Assembly: GCA_947471745.1 (NCBI GenBank)
Contig: CANJKZ010000915.1
Location: forward strand, 620,001 to 684,000
Direction of reading: 5' to 3'
Length of the DNA stretch: 64,000 bases
Source of the DNA: Closterium sp. Naga37s-1
Lineage: Eukaryota > Streptophyta > Zygnematophyceae > Desmidiales > Closteriaceae
The notes beneath the pieces are model-generated. The model was given only the letters and a program-made list of their open reading frames with translations. It did no database searches and had not been told where the DNA came from. This document shows, in pieces, positions 33,401-43,200 of the stretch; position 1 is the first letter of the stretch; the number at the start of each line of letters is the position of its first letter. A program made the translations under genes and the position numbers.

Positions 33401-35084
33401 CGTCCTTGAGGATAGGCAGGAGGAGTTCCAGTGCTTTGCTGCTACTTCACCTCATCTTGTGTCCATGCTGCTTGCCCCTGAGGGAGACCCGGATGCACCA
33501 GACATCCCGACTCCGCGCTCTTACGCGGAGGCGATAGAGGGTCCCTACTCCTCTCAGTGGCAGGCAGCCATGGATGCAGAGATGGCTTCCTGGAAGTCCA
33601 CAGGCACCTACGTCGACGAGGTTCCCCCTCCTGGGGCGAACATCGTCAGTGGCATGTGGATTTTCAGGGTGAAGCGGCCGCCGGGTTCTCCGCCTGTCTT
33701 CAAGGCGCGCTACGTGGCTCGTGGCTCCAGTCAGCGGCAGGGAGTTGACTACTTTCAGACCTTCTCTCCCACCCCGAAGATGACCACTCTTCGGGTACTG
33801 CTGCACATAGCCGCTCACCGTGACTACGAGCTTCACTCTCTTGACTTCAGCACTGCTTTCTTGCAGGGCAGCCTGCACGAGGAGATCTGGCTGCGCCGCC
33901 CACCTGGCTTCACTGGGTCTTTTCCTCCTGGTACCCAGTGGAGCCTCCGGCGACCAGTCTACGGTCTCCGCCAGGCACCTCGTGAGTGGCACGACACACT
34001 GAGGACTACACTTGCGGCTCTTGGGTTTGCTCCTTCTACTGCAGACCCGTCGCTGTTTCTGCGCACCGACACTTCTTTGCCGCCGTTCTACATCCTCGTG
34101 TACGTCGACGACTTGGTCTTTGCCACAGGTGACACTGCTGGACTCGCCCACGTGAAGTCCGAGCTGCAGAAGAGACACACGTGCACAGACCTGGGTGAAC
34201 TGCGCAGCTACCTTGGCTTGCAGATCACCCGGGACAGAGCACAGCACACCATTACCCTGACTCAGTCACACATGGTGCAGCAGGTCCTTCAGCGCTTCGG
34301 CTTCACGTACTCCTCGCCTCAGGCCACTCTTCTGTCTACTCGCCACTCGCTCTCAGCTCTGCCTTCGGATGAGTCCGTAGAGTCGAGTGGCCCGTACCCA
34401 GAGCTTATTGGCTGCCTCATGTACCTGATGACCTGCACTCGACCTGACCTTGCATACCCTCTTAGCATTCTTGCACGCTATGTTGCTCCTGGGAGACACA
34501 GACCAGAGCACATGGCTGCAGCGAAGAGGGTGTTGCGCTACTTGTGCAGTACGTCGGGCATGGGGCTTGTGCTTGGAGGGCGGAGTCCAGTGGTCCTCAC
34601 TGGTCACGCAGACGCTTCTTGGGCTGACGACCAGGCTACGCAGCGGTCGTCACAGGGTTACACCTTCAGCCTTGGTTCTGGCTCTGTTTCGTGGCGGTCT
34701 ACCCGCTCGTCTTCTGTTCTCGGCTCCAGTTGTGAGGCTGAGATCTACGCAGGGGCCATGGCTGCACAGGAGCTACGCTGGCTCACCTACCTGCTGACTG
34801 ACCAAGGAGAGCCGCCTTGTTCTCCTCCAGTTCTGTACGTAGACAACAAGGCTATGCTGGCCTTGTGTCGGGAGCACAGACTGGAGCACAGAACGAAGCA
34901 CATTGCTCTTCGCTACTTCCTTGCTCGTGAGCTTCAGCAGCGTGGTCAGCTGCGCCTTGCTTACGTGGCCTCTGAGGCCAACACTGCTGATATCTTCACC
35001 AAGGCACTTGCACCTTGTGACCATCAGCGCTTCTGTACTCTGTTAGGTCTTGTACCTACCTTGCCTCACTTGCTCACTTCTTGA
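30444..35084 (+). pseudogene. pol: Copia element A Pol, interrupted by one stop
   Basis: One reading frame with a TAG at 33351-33353, where element B has GCG. Before the stop: protease with FTLDSGAS (Asp-Ser-Gly, catalytic form intact), the GAG-pre-integrase HHRLGHPS, and integrase with HMDVWGP, HSDRGIEF and SPQQNGIAE, the DD35E triad. Element B has RGGEF where A has RGIEF, and VVDDYSRY where A has VVDNYSRY. A long Gly/Ala-rich low-complexity segment fills the space between integrase and reverse transcriptase. After the stop: reverse transcriptase (VYVDDLVFATGD) and RNase H (HADASW, SSCEAEIY, YVDNKAML). Without readthrough no reverse transcriptase is made. Confidence 0.92.
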
Positions 35085-35296
35085 CCTTGCTTGTACTGTT
35101 ACATATATATATACCTGCTCTTACTTGTTTAGCGTTATATATATGTGTGTACTCATGCATGTGAACTGGCCTTGTGGCCTTGAACTTGTGCTCAGAATGT
35201 GTGGTGACGTTGTGATCCACCCTGAGCTTGCTTTGCCTTGCTTTGCTTGACTGGTCTTGTGACCCCTTGTTCTCCCCCACTTTGCCTATGGGGGTG

Positions 35297-35425
35297 TGTC
35301 AAACTTATATGATCTAGCCTGTGTAGGCTGTAGCGGGTTAGATACTAAGGGGTACACAATTCTAGGGTTTCATATTTGTATCACTTTCATTCCTTAGTCA
35401 ATCCATTCTCGTTCTAAGTTTCTCA
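35297..35425 (+). repeat. 3' LTR of copia element A
   Basis: Identical to the 5' copy. It is preceded by CCTATGGGGGTG, a short polypurine-like tract that would prime plus-strand synthesis. Confidence 0.95.
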
Positions 35426-35708
35426 GCCTTTATAGTATGTAATTTTCGAAAGTGTGTAACACCTTCGAAAACTGTGTATTGTGAACAGCGATGATATTTG
35501 TACCGAAGCAAAATGCTTCGGCGAACTGCTACTTCCCCTCTTTTTTCGGCATAAAAGTGGGGGCGAGCGAAGGCCATATGGCCTTCACCCGTGTTTTTCA
35601 TTTCTAACTTTCAGCTTTCAAGTTCCCTGCCCTCCAACCCTAGTTTTATATGGGAATCTATTGTTTTCATATTGTAAAATGCTTGGACGATAAAAAATCC
35701 CGTACTTG
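35426..35708. other. Tail of the DIRS-like element beyond insertion A, palindrome-rich
   Basis: Three hairpins lie close together: TTTTCGAAAGTGT... pairing with ...ACACCTTCGAAAA (35443-35471), CCGAAGCA/TGCTTCGG around AAA (35503-35521), and the perfect 18-bp palindrome GAAGGCCATATGGCCTTC (35569-35586). No gene. Confidence 0.7.
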
Positions 35709-35753
35709 CCAGTTGAAATGAGACGTTGCATTTGCAAGACAAATAGCAAGCTT
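35709..35753 (+). repeat. DIRS-like tail repeat, right copy
   Basis: About 41 of 45 positions match 28024-28068. With element A removed, the two copies would be about 280 bp apart. Confidence 0.7.
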
Positions 35754-36086
35754 TCACAATTTACTCCTCCATAGATTGGACTCGATATTCAGTCCGTTTA
35801 GTGAACATTTATGTCACCAAATAGGTACTTTACGAGACTGTATTTCTTGTACTTTTTATTATTGTCAATTGTTGTTCTCACACACACCCAAACAACCTCC
35901 CTAGCCTGTGTTTGGGAATCTGTAGAAAGTCCCTTTTTTTCACCTTTAAACACAGAAGAATTTTGATAGGTACCTCCTTGGATAGAGTTCCCTAGTTGTT
36001 TTTGCCCTTTCAAGAGTTGGGTTGGGGCACATGGGCATATAATCTATGACCTGGGAAAAGTGCTAGTGAGGCATGTGGGGGAGGGG
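35754..36086. other. AT-rich DNA before hAT-1, nothing recognised
   Basis: No supported gene or repeat. Confidence 0.5.
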
Positions 36087-39000
36087 CAGGCCCTCATATT
36101 ACAGGAATTTTACCCTGATTTGGGCTTTGAACACTGATTTTCAGGGTTTTTTTTTTCCCCAGCGCTGATGAGAAAGTTTTTTTTCAAATGTCTATCCTGA
36201 TTTTCCTGCTAACTTTTGCGTACCAGGCCTGAATTTCCAGCGTGATTTTGCTTGGGGACCCTGAATCGAATCATACAGTACAGGGTACAGGTATAGTTGC
36301 GGAAATGCCTAGATTCAGTTTATCTGGAAAATAAATTTTCGCGCCAATCCGCCGTCACCGTCAATCACGGGAATATGGCATCTTCACTGTATCCACACCA
36401 CCACACACGTTCCTGACTTGATGTGTTGTCGCCATCACCAGGGTAGCTGGCAAGTGATTGGGCAGTTTCAGGTGATCACACGCCGTGCCCAATCACTTGG
36501 CCAGGGCTGGCAAGATTCCACTGCGTCACTGTTGTAAACCGTGAAGCTGTGGAATCGTGCCGAAAAAAGGAGCGCATCCATCCCATTTCGTGGATGGCCC
36601 ATAGGGGACCATCCACGCACGCCTGCATGGTGGGGTTTGTTGAGGCTGTCATCAACCAATCACCAACGAGGTGTGGTGACCCTCCCTTCCCCATCCCTTT
36701 CACCCCATTCTTGAGCGCCGTGTTAGGTTAGTTGAGCTTCGTTAGTGCTGTTTCTCGGCTGACTCACCACTCCACCCTCCTAGAGATGTCCTTACTCCCG
36801 CCATGGCTGGACCCGTTGATGGTGCTGCTGCCAACGACGGAGCTGACGACATAGAGATGGAGATAGCACGCACGGGTCTAGACCTGTTGCTGTGTTTGTT
36901 ATCGAAAGCACCCATTCCACCGCGTAGCAAGAATCCACCCGTTACTTCTGCGACGGCTATTCCCACCGTAACTTCCGCCCCACCAGACTCAATTGTCGCC
37001 CCAGTTATTAACACCTCAACGCCACTCGATGTCACCGAAACTGTACCCACGACGGTACATGTTTCGCCGTCAACACCAGCAGCACCGTCCCCGGCTTCTC
37101 CTATGGTTACTACTCCGGATCAACCACCAGGCTTTGAGATGGCTTCCCCGGCATCTCGGCCCGTACCACCTGCATCGCAACCTACTGCTCCCGAAGTGGC
37201 GTCCCCTGCAGATCGGCCCGTTCCACCTGCATCTCACCCTCAGGCAGCTACATCGGCGTCCCCGGTTGCTCGGCTCGTACAGTCGAAGTTGAAATTCCTT
37301 CGACCTTCATCAGCGCCACCGACGGCACCCACCAACGTTCCCACTCCGCCCGTACTCGAAGCTGCAGCCTCAAACCAGCTGTCAGCTAATGTCGAGGAGC
37401 TTTATGCCGTTGCTCTTGATAGGTTCAAAACACGGTGGCAAGGTCAATTCGCCTGGCTGCAGCTTGTCAAAACTTCAACTGGTCTCCCTGCCTTCAAGTG
37501 TTCTGTGTGTCTGGAACATGCAGGGTTGTCTGGCAAGACCGGCAAGCATACGGAAGGTGCAGTCGACGTTCAAAAGTAGGCATTCACGCAACACGCTGCC
37601 ACCAACAAGCACAAGCTCGCGAAACAACGGCAGGATCAGCTTGTAGGAGGGACGAGGTAGCCGCGGATTGACGAGCATCCACTCGCGCACGACAGCGAAA
37701 AGGTCCGAGTGGTGTCGCTGATGGATGCTCTACTCTTTGTCAGCAAGCAAGATGCTCCCATGGAGATGTGGGTGGGTTTGGTCCGTTACCTTGCTGAGAA
37801 GGGAGTCCCCGGATTCCCAAAGAAGGGATACGGGACATACTACACGACGTAAGTCATTATCCTAAGATTGGTTGCAATTTATCTGCTTGCGATGGCCAGG
37901 GCTAACCTTCATGTTCTTGCTTACTTGTCAGGTATGGCTTCGGGGAGTTGACTCAGTCTATGGCAACGTGGCTGCAGGCAACACAGCTCGAGGAGGTTCT
38001 GGCAAGTCCCTACCTCGGCATATCGTGCGATGAGAGCCCCGATCGCTGCAGAGGCAAACACCTCATCCTCTTCGTGACGTTCATTCGCAACTCATGCCTC
38101 ACCACCGAGTTCATGGCGCTCCTGACGGTCGACAAGGCGGATGCGGCCTCGTTGTTGCAGTTGTTGCTGTCCCATTTGCAGGTGTGTGGCATTGACCTGA
38201 GGCGCATCGTGGGCATCAGCACGGACGGGGCTTCCGTGATGATGGGATCACGGTCGGGCTTGGTTGCGAGGCTTCGGCTTCGCATACCTCACCTCGTCTC
38301 TTGTCATTGTATTGCACACCGGTAAGTTGGAAACGTGTGTGTATGCGTTGTCTGCTTTATTCATTCATCATGTTCTAATACACTTTCCCTGTGAGTGTGT
38401 TCGCAGGGAGGCCCTTGCCGCCACGGATGCTGCCGAGAGCTTACCTGTCTTCAACATGATTGACAATACCATCCGTGCCATCGCCGAGCATCTGGGCCGT
38501 TCGGGTCCATGGCATCAGCGCTTCAAGGACCTTCAGGAGGTTTTCACCGAAACTTTTCTGGAGCTGCAGGGAATTCACAGTGTTCGGTGGCTATCCCATG
38601 GTGATGCCATCACCAGGTTTGTGGCGGTCCTGCCGGCAGTCATCATAATGCTGAAGGAGTGGAACGAAAAGCTGTACTTGGTGGTGACATCGTACCGGTT
38701 CCACTTTCTCCTGTTCTTCCTTTCCGACGTGCTTGACCAGATGAACGTTCTGAGTAGGACGTTCCAGCGTCGAGAGGTGCGTGTACATTTGCCGGACTTT
38801 CATGTCCATTGTCTATGTGTTTGGTTCGTCTACTCTCAGGTGTTTATTTTAAATTTGTCCTACCCTCCTTCTTCTGCCTTGCTTCCATCCCCCGCAGCTC
38901 GATCTGTCAGCTGTGCATACGCAGATTCGCCGTACAACTGGACATCTGGAGGCCCGTTACGTCGACTGCGGGGATGAGTTTGGCGGTGGTCTCAGTCCGA

Positions 39001-40224
39001 GGCTCTCACCATGGTTGGAGAAGCATGGTCCTGAAGACAAGCGGGAAGTGAACATCGAGGGCAGCGACTCCGACGGGCAGGCATGCACCTTCACATTCAC
39101 ACTGCATGAAGATCGGCTTGCGGACTACCCTGGACCTGGGCACCACGACGCATGCATAGACATTTGCACCGAGTTCGCTGAGCTCATCGTGGCCAACCTC
39201 CTGGATCGCTTGGGCGACCTCGACATTCTCTCGGGCGTGAGCTTGTTCCTTCCCGACAATTGGCCGCACGCCAGGCACGAGCGCCAAGCGAAGTGTCAGG
39301 AGCATCTGGAGGCGCTGATCACTCTCTTCCAAGCGGAAGAGAGCGAGGAGATCGTACCTGGTGAGCCTATAACCTTTAATGTGTGTGCCGTGCCTCTAAA
39401 TCCTTGTGTCATGTAACATTTCATTGATTTCAACAATGTTCTTAAATGTATGCTTGTTTTTTCTGACTGCAGGGGTCGACAAGAAGAAAGCAGTCAAGGA
39501 AGTGCGATTGCTGATCCTCGTCCTTTCACATGCACCGAAGGGTGAGCGAGGATTCCACATTGGGCTTACCGCCATGCTCAAGACCAACGACTGGCAGGAG
39601 CACCCGAACCTGATGCGGCTGTGGGTGGCGGTGGCGGTCCTGCCATTGAGCACAGTCGAATGCGAGTGCGGCTTCTCGCGGCAGAACGTCATAAAGTCCT
39701 GGCATCGAGGCAGCCTCAAAGATGCTCGGCTTAGTGACTTAATGTGCATGTCGCTGCTCCGTTACAAGCCTAACTGGGACGAGATCGTGGAGATCTGGCA
39801 TAACTACAAGAAGCGGAAGCCGCTCAACACCTGCAACCTCGCCAGGCAGGAGGCAGATAGGAGGCGTCGGGGGAAGGAGGAGGCAGAGGCAGGAGGAGAC
39901 CAGGACAACCCAGTAGACCTAGATGAAGATGATGTAGGTGTAGCAGACAGTGGTGGTGATGATGAGGATGCGATGTTGTATTAGTGTGTGTGTGTGTGTG
40001 TGTTCGCTTGCTGAAGTATAATGAAAGCGTTTCATTGGTTCATCTGGTGAGGTGATGCAATCAATCAGCCAGTTAAATGTTATGAACACTGATGTGAAAG
40101 TTTTTTTTTCCAGATACAACACTGATTTTCCAGGGTGTTTTCACGTATGGACGCTGACAGAAATTTTTTTTTTTTGTACCAACACTGACCAGAAAGTGTT
40201 GCCTAAAACCAATCTGAGGGCCTG
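36087..40224 (+). mobile_element. hAT-1 element, complete, 4138 bp
   Basis: Terminal inverted repeats CAGGCCCTCATATT (left) and AATCTGAGGGCCTG (right) match at 13 of 14 positions. The 8-bp target duplication GGGAGGGG flanks both sides (36079-36086 and 40225-40232). Subterminal regions contain CTGATTTTCAGGG-type motifs and T runs on both ends. One transposase gene lies inside. A 58-bp hairpin is at 36447-36504 (CTGGCAAGTGATTGGGCA and its near complement). Confidence 0.92.
36803..39984 (+). pseudogene. hAT-1 transposase, 5 exons, two nonsense codons
   Basis: Exons 36803-37848, 37932-38321, 38407-38776, 38898-39360 and 39473-39984 join in frame (926 codons plus stop) with GT-AG introns. A Ser/Pro/Thr-rich N-terminus (to about residue 195) precedes a BED-like zinc finger (FKCSVC ... 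QHAATNKH). The RNase-H-fold catalytic core begins with YLGISCDESPD (Asp382) and ISTDGASVMMG. The C-terminal dimerisation region has LPLSTVECECGFSRQNVI. Two TAG codons occur in exon 1, at 37577-37579 (codon 259, inside the zinc finger, where hAT-2 has CAG) and at 37658-37660 (codon 286). An intron removing both was considered but breaks the frame. The element can no longer encode its own transposase. Confidence 0.85.
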
Positions 40225-40249
40225 GGGAGGGGGCAGCGGCGGCGCAGGT

Positions 40250-43200
40250 TCAGAGCTCGCTCTCGAGCAGGTCGTGCAGCACATGGGGCGCGGGCTGTGT
40301 GATGTTGTTGAGCGCCACATAGAAGTCCATGGCGTATATGCTCTTCACCGCCTCGTATGTGTCCTGCACCATGGCAGCATGGCATCAAGGAAGCATGGCT
40401 TTAAGGAAGCATGGGAGCATGCCAGCATTGCAGCATCACATCATGGCATCATGGCATCATGGCAGCATGGCAGCATGGGGCATGGCAGCAATGCAGCAAT
40501 GGAAGCAAGAGGTCTGCGGCCAGCACATAGCAGTGCCTCGCCTTGTCACACAGCCGTGCCTTGCCTTGTCATACAGCCGTGCCTCACCTTGTCATACAGC
40601 CGTGCAAGGCTGGCATCAGCGTCTGCACCCTTCCCTGTGCCGTCCTCCTCAAAAATCTCCAGCTGTGCGTTTTGCCCCGCGCCGCCCACGCGGTCCACGA
40701 CAGCGCGGGCGTCGTCCAGCAGGCTCTCGACGCGGCCCACCACGTCGTACTTGATGGTCGACAGCGCACACACGTCCACCTGCCACCCGCCCCACACCCA
40801 CGCACCATGCACGGGGGTGAAGGGAGTGAAGGCACATGCGTCAAACAAGACACCGTTAGCTCCACTTGACCCTCCCGTCACACTTGGTCACCATCACCAT
40901 GATTCTCATCGGTTCATATAAGCAGCACGAATCAATGCTTTACAACTGGCATACGCACTCATTCTAGAGTATTTTACTTGTCAATGACTAATTGTACCAT
41001 GTTTTCATACACGCAACTACATGCCCACCTGCCGTGACATCCTCACCACCTCAACCACCTGTGACTCGCATCCCAGTATCGCTCGCCTAGCCCAACGCCT
41101 GTGCCAAACCGCTTGTAATCTGCTCAGGCACAGCATTCCCACCTGAGCGATAACAACCCCACCAGGGGCACCCCCACCTGGCGCACCCCCACCTGGCGCA
41201 CCCCCACCTGGCGCACCCCCACCTGGCGCACCCCCACCTGGCACACCCCCGCCAGGGGCACCCCCGTGCTGTTATTTTCCTGAGGCGCAACACCCCACCT
41301 GAGGCGCTATGCGGGAGTCCATGAGGGGGCGGCTGTGGTCCATGAGGCGGCCCACGAGGCGCACGAAGGACGGGAAGGACAGCTGCCCCTCGCCCTCCCG
41401 CACCACCGCCTCCACTATGGGCCGCACCGCCCGGAACAATGCCTGCTCACACACACACGCACGCACGGAGGGATGGTGAGATGGAGCGGGTTGAAGAGAA
41501 GTTTGGGGAGAGAGGGTGAGAGGAGAAGCTTGCAGGAAAGCAGAGAAGAATGTGCTTGCCTTTGCTTGAATCTCCCCCTCTCGCACCCCACGGCCCCAGC
41601 ACCACAACTACATCCCCACATCCCGCTCCCCACATCCCCCACGCCGCATGCATGCGCCTATGGCAGACATTGCCCTGCCTCACATTGCCCCCCTGCCTCA
41701 CATTGCCCCCCTTCCTCACAATGCCTCTGGCTGAACTCCCCCCCTCACATTGCCCCCCCCTCACATTGCCCCCTCCTCACATTGCCCCCCCCTCACATTG
41801 CCCCCCCCTCACATTGCCCCCCCCTCACATTGCCCCCCCCTCACATTGTCCCCCCCTCACATTGCTCCAGTGGTCGCGCGAGGTGGGCGCGAGGCTGTGG
41901 TGGGAGGCGAGCACGGTGGAGCGGAAGGTGGAGGCGAGGCGCGAGAAGGGGTTGCGCACAAACGTGAAGCGCAGCAGGTCCGGCCGCGTGATGATGCGCA
42001 CCTGGTGGGGGCCGAGGGGGACACGGCAGGTGGCAAGGGGGGTTGTTGCGGGGAAACCTGGAACAGTAGCGGTAGCTTGTGGATGAAGATATTCGCGAAA
42101 GTACAGCGCTGGGAAGTGGTGAGGGACACAGTTAGGCACAACACGTGCGGGGGGCGCAGCGGAATGGAAATGGATGGGAACGAGAGAGAAGATTGGGTGG
42201 CAGCTTTTTTTTTTTTTTTTTTTTGGGCTTTAAGGAGATCCCCGGAGGAAACCAACCCCCCGTAGGGAGAGAGGCAGTGGAGTGGGTGAGGCAAGGAGGG
42301 GGCGGACGGACGGCTTGGGCCTCGGTGAAGTGCAGCGCGAGCTCGTGCAGCCCGCCATCGCGGTCGTCCACCGCCACGTGGCCCTCTCGTGCCGAGGGCA
42401 GCCCCAGGCGCGCGCGCAGCCACGTGAGCCACGCCGTGGACGCCACACTGGGCACCCCGCAGTACATCACTCCCAGGCGCTCTGCGGGGGCACACACGAG
42501 GAAGGCAGGGGCAGTGGGGCAGAAGACGAGGCAGGCAGCAGTATGAGAGAGCATGGTGCACGGGGTGCAGCATGGCATGGTGGCAGCATGGGAGGTCGAG
42601 AAAAGGCAGCAGGATGGCGACATCATCGAATGGTCACATGGCAAGGGGAGTGGTGGCATGGCAAGGGAAGTGCAACTGTTGCAGAAATGGAAGGGAGGCG
42701 GTCGGCCACGAGGGTGGGGAGTGGGAGAGTGACGGCTAGCGGAGATGACGGAAGGAGTACAAGAGTACAGTGTTTAGTAATAGCATGCGGGTAATCGAAA
42801 GCAAAGAAGCAAAGAATCTCCTTTCCTCCTTGGTCACCCACCTTCCACGATGGTGTATCTAGCGAACTTGAGGTGGGTGATGGGGCGCAGCGGCGGCGAG
42901 TCACACACGGCTCGCTGCACGCGGAAGAGCTCGCTGGCAGCGCTGCCGTGCGCCGCAATGAAGCGCGCCTCCGCCGACGACGAGTTCACCGCGATGAGCC
43001 CCCGCGTGCGACTCAACGCATACAGCTCCGCCACCTGCCCACCCGCACACACAGGAAAGGAGCAGATGGCGGGAGAGGAAGGGTAGTGGAGACAGAGAGA
43101 TTGGTGTCGGGAGGGGTGCGATATTGAGTGGAAGGGTAGTGGAGAGAGAGATTGGTAGTGCATACTCGTACCCGTGTATGCACACTTGTACCCGTGCATG

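Larger units (their letters stand above)
28070..35425 (+). mobile_element. Copia element A, complete, 7356 bp
   Basis: Bounded by identical 129-bp LTRs (28070-28198 and 35297-35425) and flanked by the 5-bp duplication GCCTT (28065-28069 and 35426-35430). Order: LTR, primer-binding site, GC-rich leader, gag, protease, integrase, reverse transcriptase, RNase H, LTR, the Ty1/copia order. The coding region has a 4-bp deletion at the gag-pol junction and a stop at 33351-33353. Identical LTRs imply a recent insertion. Confidence 0.95.

Noticed and set aside
37576-37660. An intron in hAT-1 exon 1 that would remove both stop codons
   Set aside because: GT and AG are present at the right places, but the 85-bp removal shifts the frame and deletes the histidines of the zinc finger.
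41017-41150. An extra sulfotransferase exon between 41299 and 40779
   Set aside because: The flanking exons join directly in phase and continue the family alignment; the extra segment has no family match and lies beside a minisatellite.
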